The notes under the pieces: generated by a model | The model's database searches: none | Told to the model about the DNA's origin: nothing | The model's input: the letters and a program-made list of their open reading frames with translations, nothing else | DNA from: Ignavibacteria bacterium UBA7675 | GTDB taxonomy: Bacteria > Bacteroidota > Ignavibacteria > Kapaibacteriales > UB7675 | DNA length: 50,657 nt | Assembly: GCA_002483085.1 (NCBI GenBank) | Contig: DLHF01000039.1 | Coordinates: 193 to 50,849, forward strand | Direction: 5' to 3' | Position numbers and translations under genes: made by a program | Part shown: piece by piece, positions 9,569 through 16,792 of the stretch | Layout of the letters: every line of letters begins with the position of its first letter | Numbering within the stretch: position 1 is the stretch's first letter

Positions 9569-9590
9569 CAGTTGCATATCCAATAGGTTT

Positions 9591-9634
9591 AGATAGCAAA
9601 AAAGCTCCTTATTGAAGGAGCTTTTTTGCTATCT
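9591..9634. terminator. bidirectional rho-independent terminator
   Basis: A perfect 20-bp inverted repeat (9591-9610 and 9615-9634) with a 4-base loop has A6 and T6 runs at the base of the GC-rich core, so it can act on both strands. It follows the OmpA-like gene and may also stop the minus-strand nuclease transcript. Confidence 0.9.
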
Positions 9635-9660
9635 GTGTATATGTACCGACCGCGTTTCCT

Positions 9661-9753
9661 ATTGCGATGAAGGTGTGGAACCGCCACGCGGCGGATTGTG
9701 CCGCGCGGTGCGGAGACCAGACACGAGGACAACGACCGAAGCGCCACAATCAC
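9661..9753 (+). repeat. dispersed intergenic repeat, copy 1
   Basis: This copy contains the 15-base core GCGCGGTGCGGAGAC at 9703-9717, preceded by a CCGCC/GGCGG mini-hairpin and followed by an aggac...gaccgaagcg tail. The exact core recurs at 43160-43174 and near-exact versions occur at 19096 and 29816. It lies between a terminator and the stop codon of the minus-strand nuclease gene, so it does not encode protein. Confidence 0.65.
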
Positions 9754-9779
9754 AACGGCCATGCCGAAGGGCATAAACT

Positions 9780-11522
9780 TTAGGCGCGTTCTGCCAGCAC
9801 AGCGTAATCGACCACTGGCTTTACAATGGTGCGCTTATAAGCTGCATCTTCTACCAGCTCGATAGTACGAGCTACAACTTCTTCGCACGACAAATTGGCG
9901 GTGTACAGGAAGCGTCCGTCCTCGCGATGCCGGTGAATCCAGCCCGCAATAATCCGTATCTCGTCAATCTCTTCCTTGCGGCAGTGTTTCGGCGCTACTT
10001 CGCCGCTAAAAAACACTTTAGCAATTTCCCGCTCGAACTCCTTGCTCGGCGTCCGCCTTGTAACAGTACGCTGATACATCAGCCTGCCAAAGCGCACGAA
10101 AAACACCTCTACGCGCTCATTCTGCACTGTTGGCACAATGATAATCAGGTTGTGCGAGTTGACCGATGCAGCAATCTGTGTCTGGCGGAAAAAGACGCGT
10201 TCTAGCTCGCGCATACGATTGCGCAACACAATAGCTTCTTCAAACTCCAAGCGCTGAGCACTTTCGTCCATCGCACTACGCAATACAGTCAGAATACCTT
10301 CGCGCTTACCGCTCAGAAAATCGCGTACTTTCTGCACTTCAAGGCCGTATTCTTCCTGCGATTGCAGAACTGCACACGGCGCATTACAGCGGTGAATTTG
10401 ATGGTAAAAACAGGGCGCTGTATCGGTATGAGGCCGCAGAGTACCGGCGCATTCACGCAGTTTAAAGGTTCTATTCACCGTGTCGAGTATCGACTCTACC
10501 GACGTCCGACTACCGAACGGACCAAAGTACTCAGCGCCGTCTTCCTCAATTTCCTCGCACCATTCCAGCTTTGGAAAATCGCATGCGCTAAGGCGCAAGA
10601 ACGGATAGCGGCGATAGCGTTTGATAGCCGTGTTATACCTCGGCTGGTGGGTTTTGATAAGACGCGACTCTAACATCAGCGCCGAAAGTTCTGTCCCGGT
10701 TGTTTCCCACGTAATTGTCCGCACCTGGCGTACAAGCTCTTGAATCTTGGACGTGTGCACGGCTCCTGTCTGGAAATAGGATTGTACTCGGTCGCGCAGC
10801 GACTTCGCCTTGCCGATATACAGAATTTCATCGCTGTTGCCGCGAAAAGTGTACACACCGGGCTCTTCGGGCACTGCTGCCAGCGTGTCCTGCAAGCGTG
10901 TGATATACGAGGGTATATTTTTGAAATTGATCAGATGGCGATACTGGAAGGAAACTAATTCCTCGGCAGTAGCTACGCCATGAGTTTCTTCAAGAATTTC
11001 TAGCAGGCATTGGAGGAGCTCGGCAGTTGCTTCGGCATCCCCACCGGCACGATGACGATTACGCACTTGGATATTAAAGTGGGCCGACAACGCATCGAGG
11101 TTAAATTTATTATGGCGCGTAAGCAGACGACGCGAAAGCTTATAGGTACACAGGCGGGGCATTTCAGCGGGAAACGTTATCCCGGATCGCATGAGCGAAT
11201 GGGTAACAAACGACCAATCAAACACCACATTATGCGCTACGAAGACGGCATTGGGCAAAGCGAGAAATTGCCCTACCCGTGTAAACACCTCTTCGGGGGC
11301 AGGGGCAGTAAACACCATGGCATTAGAAATGCCTGTCATCTGAGAAATAAAAACGGGAATATGCTGCCCGGGATTAACAAGCGAGGAATACTCTTCCACC
11401 ACTTCGCCGCCCTGCATAAGCACACACGCTATCTCAATCACCCGATTATCGTGTGGATTGGTGCCCGTTGTCTCGACATCGACTATGATAAAGGGAATAT
11501 CATCTACATGCAAACCTGTCAT
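9780..11522 (-). CDS. DnaQ-type exonuclease fused to UvrC-like GIY-YIG nuclease
   Basis: A 580-residue fusion. Residues ~8-180 are a DEDDh 3'-5' exonuclease: DVETTG with D15 and E17, HNVVFDW, and a later HRAGGDAEAT with the catalytic His/Asp. Residues ~215-300 are a GIY-YIG nuclease (PGVYTF and ILYIGKAKSLRDRV). Next come the Cys-containing UvrC middle region (ECAGTLRPH, APCFYHQIHRCNAPC) and a UVR-like helix pair (RLEFEEAIVLRNRMREL). The UvrC C-terminal RNase H-like and HhH parts are missing, as in Cho. This architecture is known in several phyla and points to nucleotide excision repair or related DNA end processing. ATG at 11522 is used. A terminator lies just upstream, so the gene probably has its own promoter. 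Confidence 0.88.
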   Translation of the reverse strand: MTGLHVDDIPFIIVDVETTGTNPHDNRVIEIACVLMQGGEVVEEYSSLVNPGQHIPVFISQMTGISNAMVFTAPAPEEVFTRVGQFLALPNAVFVAHNVVFDWSFVTHSLMRSGITFPAEMPRLCTYKLSRRLLTRHNKFNLDALSAHFNIQVRNRHRAGGDAEATAELLQCLLEILEETHGVATAEELVSFQYRHLINFKNIPSYITRLQDTLAAVPEEPGVYTFRGNSDEILYIGKAKSLRDRVQSYFQTGAVHTSKIQELVRQVRTITWETTGTELSALMLESRLIKTHQPRYNTAIKRYRRYPFLRLSACDFPKLEWCEEIEEDGAEYFGPFGSRTSVESILDTVNRTFKLRECAGTLRPHTDTAPCFYHQIHRCNAPCAVLQSQEEYGLEVQKVRDFLSGKREGILTVLRSAMDESAQRLEFEEAIVLRNRMRELERVFFRQTQIAASVNSHNLIIIVPTVQNERVEVFFVRFGRLMYQRTVTRRTPSKEFEREIAKVFFSGEVAPKHCRKEEIDEIRIIAGWIHRHREDGRFLYTANLSCEEVVARTIELVEDAAYKRTIVKPVVDYAVLAERA

Positions 11523-11557
11523 TATACCTGTACCTGTTCCTTACATTCATTGCGTCC

Positions 11558-11593
11558 AAAAAAATCTGCCGGGAACCGATTATTATTGTTCCC
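11558..11593 (-). terminator. terminator overlapping the HAD gene stop
   Basis: Read on the minus strand, GGGAAC pairs with GTTCCC (plus coordinates 11588-11593 and 11571-11576) over an 11-base loop, followed a few bases later by a run of seven T. It overlaps the HAD stop codon and separates that operon from the nuclease gene. Confidence 0.6.
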
Positions 11594-12233
11594 TGTTCCG
11601 AAGCAACAGCCCGGCTACTGTCTCTACTACTTCCGGATGGCGCACCCACATAGTGTGAATGCCGAGCGCATCTGCTGCTTGCAAATGCTGCCGCGAATCG
11701 TCCAGAAAGAGCGTCTCCTCTGGTCGAAAATCCATTATTTCCAGCACGTGCTCAAAAATTTCCTGTTGTGGCTTGCGTATCATGAGCTCGTGCGAATAAA
11801 AACATGCGTCGAATTGAGCAAGAAGCTCCGGACACTCCGCCTGCACAATATCGAGGTGCATTGCATTGGTATTGCTCAGCAATGCCATCCGATAGTACTT
11901 CCGCAATTGACCGAGAAGCTCAGTTCTGCCGGGATACACTCCCGTAAGAATTGCACACCAAGCGGCATCGAGCTGCATATTGCTGGCTGTAATACCAAAG
12001 ACGCTGCGGAGCTCTGATCGGAATTCGTCGCTTGTTAGCTGCCCGGTTTCGTACAGCGTAAAGCACTCCGTCTGCACCGACCGGGAAAACACGGGAATGT
12101 CCGCAGTCGGTTCCCGCAGCAGGCTGATAGCCGTCTCCGTAGCTCGGTAATCAACATCGTACAACACCCCACCGAGGTCAAAGATCAGATTGCGTACACC
12201 GGACAAAAGGGATTCCTGCATGTTTGTGCTCAT
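11583..12233 (-). CDS. HAD-superfamily hydrolase (YihX-like)
   Basis: A 216-residue cytoplasmic phosphatase-like protein. The four HAD motifs are visible: I, FDLGGVLYDVD with nucleophile D19; II, LLSNT; III, IRKPQQEIF with the Lys; and IV, LFLDDSRQHL with the acidic pair. The DLGGV form of motif I and the helical cap between motifs I and II match the HAD-IA group of YihX-like sugar phosphatases or haloacid dehalogenases. The substrate cannot be told. The ATG at 12233 is preferred over one 14 codons upstream, which would overlap the preceding gene. It is the last gene of a three-gene minus-strand operon. Confidence 0.82.
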   Translation of the reverse strand: MSTNMQESLLSGVRNLIFDLGGVLYDVDYRATETAISLLREPTADIPVFSRSVQTECFTLYETGQLTSDEFRSELRSVFGITASNMQLDAAWCAILTGVYPGRTELLGQLRKYYRMALLSNTNAMHLDIVQAECPELLAQFDACFYSHELMIRKPQQEIFEHVLEIMDFRPEETLFLDDSRQHLQAADALGIHTMWVRHPEVVETVAGLLLRNREQ

Positions 12234-12252
12234 CGCTTCGTGTGCCCAACGG

Positions 12253-12939
12253 CTATTTCTTTTCCGGAAACGCACGATCGGAGGTTATCTTGCCGTTCTC
12301 GTCGAATTCTTTTTTACTTTTAATCATACCGTTCTCGTACATCACCTGCATTTTCAGTACACCAGTCTCATAGTAGAATTCCGACAATCCATCCGACTTT
12401 CCACCTTTGTACTGCTCCTTGCTTTGCAGCTCGCCGCTCGGATAATAGGTCCGGGCTTCTCCTGCGGGCATGTCGTTCTCGTAGTTCATCTCCACTTCTA
12501 CTTTGCCACTGGGGTAATAGAACGTAGAAAGTCCATCGAGTTTGCCGCTTCGATAATGTTTTTCGATAGCCACTGCACCACTTTCTTCGTAATATACTGC
12601 CCGGCCATCAATAAGACTGTCGCGGTACAACTCTTCGCGTTCTGGCTTCCCATTGGAGTAATAGAGCTTCAGAGAGCCATTGCGCCTACCTCCGCTGTAG
12701 AACACCTCGGCCTTCATAAAACCATTCTCAAAATACCACCGTGATACGCCTTCACGCTTACCGTCGACAAAACTCCCTTCTTCTTTAAGCGCACCGCTGT
12801 CGTAGTAGTCTTTTTTTACAACCACACTATCGCCTCCGGGTGCGGGTACTGTGGTTCCCTGCTGTGCCGATGCAGTTGCAATACCCAGAAGCAGTGCTAT
12901 AAGAATACAGTGCCAGTACAGAGAACTACGGCGTAGCAT
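12253..12939 (-). CDS. secreted YwqK/MORN-variant repeat protein
   Basis: A 228-residue protein with an N-terminal signal peptide ending near the first Ala-Ser-Ala-Gln. It is followed by about eight 20-24-residue repeats of the form YYxSGxLKxExxYxxGxxxG, the MORN_2 variant found in YwqK-family proteins. Database labels call this family a toxin-antitoxin antitoxin; nothing here supports that, since no toxin gene is adjacent and the protein is exported. The ATG at 12939 is chosen because TAGGAG lies 6 bases upstream. It overlaps the end of the upstream DUF2520 gene by 14 bases, so translation is probably coupled. The repeats likely form an extended beta-hairpin ladder in the periplasm or on the outer membrane. 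Confidence 0.8.
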   Translation of the reverse strand: MLRRSSLYWHCILIALLLGIATASAQQGTTVPAPGGDSVVVKKDYYDSGALKEEGSFVDGKREGVSRWYFENGFMKAEVFYSGGRRNGSLKLYYSNGKPEREELYRDSLIDGRAVYYEESGAVAIEKHYRSGKLDGLSTFYYPSGKVEVEMNYENDMPAGEARTYYPSGELQSKEQYKGGKSDGLSEFYYETGVLKMQVMYENGMIKSKKEFDENGKITSDRAFPEKK

Positions 12940-13837
12940 GGTCATCTCCTATTTCGGCATAAAACATTGAGAGAATAGCACTTCGGGATTCGCTCCCAAG
13001 CGTGCCCCGCCGTGCGGCAAGTTCTACAGCGGCAATACCGAATAAACAGTATTCGCGCAGCAAATGGGGATAGGCGCGAAGCTCGCTGATATGCTTGGAC
13101 AACGTACCTATATCAGCGCGCGCAATTGGTCCTGTAAGCGGCAGCGAATGGTTGCGCTCTATCGCCAGCAACGCATTGTCTAATGCCGTGTGCATAATAG
13201 GCGGCAGAAACAGCGATGCGGGAATGCCAGCCGCCGTAGCTAATTCTGCAGCACATGAAGCCAGCACCGTCAGGTAGTTCGCAGCCGCCGATGCCGACGC
13301 GTGGTACAAAGCTCTGTGTACACGTGTTTCATCGGAAAGGAAAAAAGCAGTGCCGCCAAAATATTCTACAAAATTACGTGCAAATTCTCTGTCTTCTGCC
13401 TCGGCTTCGATGCCCCACGCAGCCCCGGCTGGCACAGCCGCCAGCGAAGGAACTATAGTCTGAAATGGATGAGCTGCTATCGTGCGCGCTCCCAGCCTGC
13501 TACAGGAGGCAAGAGCCTCGCGGCCAAGAGCTCCCGAACAATGAAGAACGAACCGACCAGAGAGAGCGCCCCCCCAGTGCCTTGCACTGGCTTCGGCCTG
13601 ATGCTGCACAGCTCCATCGGATACTGCAAAGATAAGGCAATCCGGCGGTGCAGCTACCTCCTCAACAGAGGAATACAAATCAACATTGCCCAAGAGCATA
13701 CGCATCTGTACCCGGCGCGCTTCGCCCCGGTTGGCTATCCAAGCAATTGTACTGCCGAGCGAGACGGCAAAAGCCGTACTTAATTGCCCAGCACCAACGA
13801 TTCCATACCGTATATCAGCTATCCCGCGAGAAATCAT
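12926..13837 (-). CDS. Rossmann-fold DUF2520-domain protein
   Basis: A 303-residue cytoplasmic protein. The N-terminus carries a dinucleotide-binding motif (YGIVGAGQLSTAF, GxGxxxxA type). The C-terminal half matches DUF2520: an all-helical domain around residues 170-290 with HRALYHASASAAANYL and a later LTGPIARADIGTLSKH. The family looks like an F420/NADP-dependent or 6-phosphogluconate dehydrogenase-like reductase, but its reaction is unproven. The ATG at 13837 is taken; a TTG two codons upstream is possible. No Shine-Dalgarno site is seen. A TATCTTTG box ends three bases before the ATG, so the mRNA could be nearly leaderless. It is the first gene of the DUF2520-MORN-HAD operon. Confidence 0.82.
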   Translation of the reverse strand: MISRGIADIRYGIVGAGQLSTAFAVSLGSTIAWIANRGEARRVQMRMLLGNVDLYSSVEEVAAPPDCLIFAVSDGAVQHQAEASARHWGGALSGRFVLHCSGALGREALASCSRLGARTIAAHPFQTIVPSLAAVPAGAAWGIEAEAEDREFARNFVEYFGGTAFFLSDETRVHRALYHASASAAANYLTVLASCAAELATAAGIPASLFLPPIMHTALDNALLAIERNHSLPLTGPIARADIGTLSKHISELRAYPHLLREYCLFGIAAVELAARRGTLGSESRSAILSMFYAEIGDDHATP

Positions 13838-14873
13838 ACACAAAGATACTGCTTTTCTGCATTCAATAACTGCCCTACGCTGAAGTTGTCCAAAGTTCTT
13901 CTGATAACTGCTATGGGCACAGGCATCGCTGTAACATCCGCTGTGGCACTATCACCGGTCGACCTCGTCCGCGCATTGTTCTTACGATAATTCCGGTAAA
14001 TAGCTCGCCAAGCGCTTTCCGCAGAAAGGAGATGCTCCGCTATCAGCATGAGAAGCATTCTGGTAACTGCATGAATGAATATATGGTTCGCTCTCTACGC
14101 AGGACGAATTCACAGCCGGAAAGGGCATCTACCCCACCATATAAAACAACTCCAACATATTTTTCCTGGAACTACTTGCCCGTAATACCAATTATATAGG
14201 AGACACCTTTTTGTTCTCATAATAAAGAAGGTAGGTTTACCCGACACCTCGTGCTTCAAAACCGTGCTATTGGTTGGGCGGAGATTGCTGAGTCTATTGT
14301 ATCCGACGTTGCAAAAGAGTATCTTGGGCGGTCGTGTAGCTATCTTCACGCAAGTATCATTGCACGATCATTGTGCTATACTGCTCTGCACATTGGCACA
14401 GCGACATCGGGGAACAAAAGCTCGAATTACGCAGGCAGTATTGGGCGTAGTTCTCATTACCTGCCGCTATACGGCACTCTCGGCATCTGTAGATATTCCC
14501 GGTCTGTGTGCATACAAGTCTGGCTTTCGCAGCTCGTAGGCAGCACCAAGATAGGAGGTAAAATCTGCATAGCGTCCGTGCCTTGATAAACAAGATCGAC
14601 AGCAGAGGACACAAGTGCGATAGCGCGTTCGCTCGGCTACACTTACAGTACAGTACAGTAAGGACATGCAACACCGATGGTTTCCAGCCAGCAAGAGCAA
14701 TATCTCATTCCGTTGTGACAGAGATACAGTAGGCTGGGCTCGGTGTACACAATAGCTACAAAGAATCAGACTCCATGTGGTCCTGGCGCATCTGGTTCTC
14801 GCATCGGCAGTGCTGCCGATAGCAAAGGGATTCATATATACTGTTCCCTTTCTCTCTACCTTTTTACTTTTCT
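13838..14873. other. 1-kb region without a credible gene
   Basis: Short overlapping ORFs occur on both strands but none has a ribosome site, a recognisable motif or neighbour-like composition. No tRNA, rRNA or strong hairpin was found. The region probably holds the promoter of the minus-strand DUF2520 operon at its left end and that of the histidine kinase operon at its right end. The middle may be decayed coding sequence. Confidence 0.4.
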
Positions 14874-16280
14874 ATGAACAAGATCCAAACTGCATTAGAA
14901 CAAGAAATATTACACCTTCAACAGCGCCTTGAGCGCGAACGTAAAGCGCGGATTGAAGCGGAGTCGATAGCAGAGCAGGGACTTCGGGCGCTCTATATCA
15001 AACAAAAAGAGGCGACTCTGATGCAGCAGATTGCGACTGCGGCAAATGAAGCTCCAACGACAGCAAAGGCTTTTCAGACAGTGCTCGATATTATTTGCGA
15101 TTACACTGGCTGGACTGTCGGACACGTCTATATGACATCCGATTTGGTAGGCGGTGAACTCTATTCCACCGATCTTTGGTATGTTTCCAAAGCGAAGTAC
15201 AACATACTTCGCAAAGTAACCGAAGAAATGGTTTTTCACGTCGGCAAAGGGCTGCCTGGTCGCGTATTAGAAACGGGTAAACCTCAGTGGATACTCGACA
15301 TCGCAAACGATCCCGGCTTTCTCCGCACCGCAGCGGCTGTATCGGCAGGATTAAAGTCGGCGTTTGGCTTCCCGGTGAGAATAGGCGAAAAGACTGTTGC
15401 GGTCTTTGAATTTCTGACAGAAGAGCAAACCGAGCCCAATCAACGCTATGTGGAAATTATGAATTTTACGAATTTCCAGCTCGGCAGAGTTATAGAGCGC
15501 TCACGCGCAGAAAACGAACTGCGGCAGTATGCAGTAAAACTTCAGCTTACAAACCGCGAACTACAGGAAATAGCAAATATCGCTGCACACGACCTCCAGG
15601 AGCCGCTTCGCAAGATTCAAGCTTTTGGCGATATTATAAAAATAAAGGTGGCCGACACGCTCTCCGACGAAGGGCGTGACTACATCGACAGGATGCAAAA
15701 TGCAGCGCGGCGGATGCAGCATCTTATCAACGATATGCTGGCGTTCTCCCGTGTTACGCTTAAAGCACAACCGTTTGTACCCATCGATCTTACTGTGATT
15801 GCACGCGAAGTAGTAGCCGATATGGATATTCGCATACAACAAGCTCATGGCCGCATAACTATTGGCGATTTGCCGACCGTGGAAGCCGATCCGCTGCAAA
15901 TCCGACAAATGCTGCATCATATTCTTTCCAATAGCCTGAAGTTCAGCCGGCATAGCGCCGCGCCGGAAATCAGAGTATCGGCTTCGATTGAAGATGCAAC
16001 ACAGCTTCCAGCACATGCAATGCGCCAGCTCTGCCGCATTGTAATCGAAGACAATGGCATCGGCTTCGACGAAAAATACGCTGATCGCATTTTCGGTATT
16101 TTTCAGCGCGTCCATCCCAATGAACAATATGAAGGAACAGGAATGGGCTTGGCTATTTGTAGAAAAATTGCAGAACGCCACAATGGTTCTATTGTGGCAG
16201 AAAGCACACCCGATATGGGTGCGAGATTTATGATTACGTTACCTCTTCGTCACTTCGAGGAGCATTCATTCCATGCCTAA
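14874..16280 (+). CDS. GAF-domain sensor histidine kinase
   Basis: A 468-residue soluble kinase. An N-terminal coiled coil covers ~1-50, a GAF domain ~50-210 (FHVGKGLPGRVLE, AFGFPVRIGEKTVAVFEF), and a HisKA dimerisation domain has the H box IAAHDLQEPLRK with H239. The HATPase_c domain shows an N box (ILSNSLKFSR), G1 (EDNGIGFDE), F box (IFGIFQRVH) and G2 (EGTGMGLAI). No transmembrane segment is seen, so the signal is cytoplasmic, perhaps a small ligand or redox cue. It is the first gene of a three-gene phosphorelay operon; its last 8 bases overlap the start of the receiver gene, indicating translational coupling. The bilin-binding Cys of phytochromes is not recognised. Confidence 0.9.
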   Translation: MNKIQTALEQEILHLQQRLERERKARIEAESIAEQGLRALYIKQKEATLMQQIATAANEAPTTAKAFQTVLDIICDYTGWTVGHVYMTSDLVGGELYSTDLWYVSKAKYNILRKVTEEMVFHVGKGLPGRVLETGKPQWILDIANDPGFLRTAAAVSAGLKSAFGFPVRIGEKTVAVFEFLTEEQTEPNQRYVEIMNFTNFQLGRVIERSRAENELRQYAVKLQLTNRELQEIANIAAHDLQEPLRKIQAFGDIIKIKVADTLSDEGRDYIDRMQNAARRMQHLINDMLAFSRVTLKAQPFVPIDLTVIAREVVADMDIRIQQAHGRITIGDLPTVEADPLQIRQMLHHILSNSLKFSRHSAAPEIRVSASIEDATQLPAHAMRQLCRIVIEDNGIGFDEKYADRIFGIFQRVHPNEQYEGTGMGLAICRKIAERHNGSIVAESTPDMGARFMITLPLRHFEEHSFHA

Positions 16281-16743
16281 CAAAACAAAAAGCGTTATTA
16301 TTCTGATGGCCGACGATGATCCAGAAGATCGACTGCTGGCACAAGAAGCACTCGCCGAAAGCAGGCTGAGCAACATACTCTACTGTGTGGAAGACGGAGA
16401 AGAACTGCTGGACTATTTGTACCACCGAGGCAAGTACGAGGATCCCGAGTCCTCACCACGTCCGGGACTCATCTTTATCGATCTGAATATGCCCAAAAAG
16501 GATGGGCGCGAAGCTCTGCGCGATATCAAAGCCGATAGCCGTTTGCGCCAGATTCCGGTCGTGGTTCTTACTACTTCGGAAGCAGAAGAAGACATTTACC
16601 GATCCTATGATCTCGGTGTTAACTCGTTCATTACAAAACCCGTTACGTTCGAGGCTCTTGTCAATATGATGCGGGCTCTTGGCAAATACTGGTTCGAGAT
16701 TGTAGAGCTCCCGCCCGAGAACACGAATAAGCACAACAGGTAG
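16273..16743 (+). CDS. single-domain response regulator (Rcp1-like)
   Basis: A 156-residue stand-alone receiver. Phosphorylation site D70 lies in LIFIDLNMPKKDG; acidic residues D14-D16 (MADDDPEDR), the Thr in VVVLTTS and the Lys in FITKP complete the pocket. The long loop before the phospho-Asp (HRGKYEDPESSPRPG) is typical of Rcp1-type receivers that pair with phytochrome or GAF kinases. There is no output domain, so it either feeds a phosphorelay or binds a partner. The start has GAGGAG upstream and overlaps the kinase gene by 8 bases. The next gene, a hybrid kinase, starts about 50 bases downstream. Confidence 0.92.
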   Translation: MPNKTKSVIILMADDDPEDRLLAQEALAESRLSNILYCVEDGEELLDYLYHRGKYEDPESSPRPGLIFIDLNMPKKDGREALRDIKADSRLRQIPVVVLTTSEAEEDIYRSYDLGVNSFITKPVTFEALVNMMRALGKYWFEIVELPPENTNKHNR

Positions 16744-16792
16744 AGTCCGATTTTTGTACCGACCTACACATTGTATTGCAAAGGATAGCGCT

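Noticed and set aside
11010..12017. 335-residue plus-strand ORF across the nuclease and HAD genes
   Set aside because: It covers two genes with clear motifs on the other strand and bridges their terminator; composition is biased toward His, Cys and Ile as expected of a shadow.
12253..12939. Toxin-antitoxin system suggested by the YwqK family name
   Set aside because: No toxin gene is adjacent, the protein has a signal peptide, and the antitoxin label of this family is a database convention.
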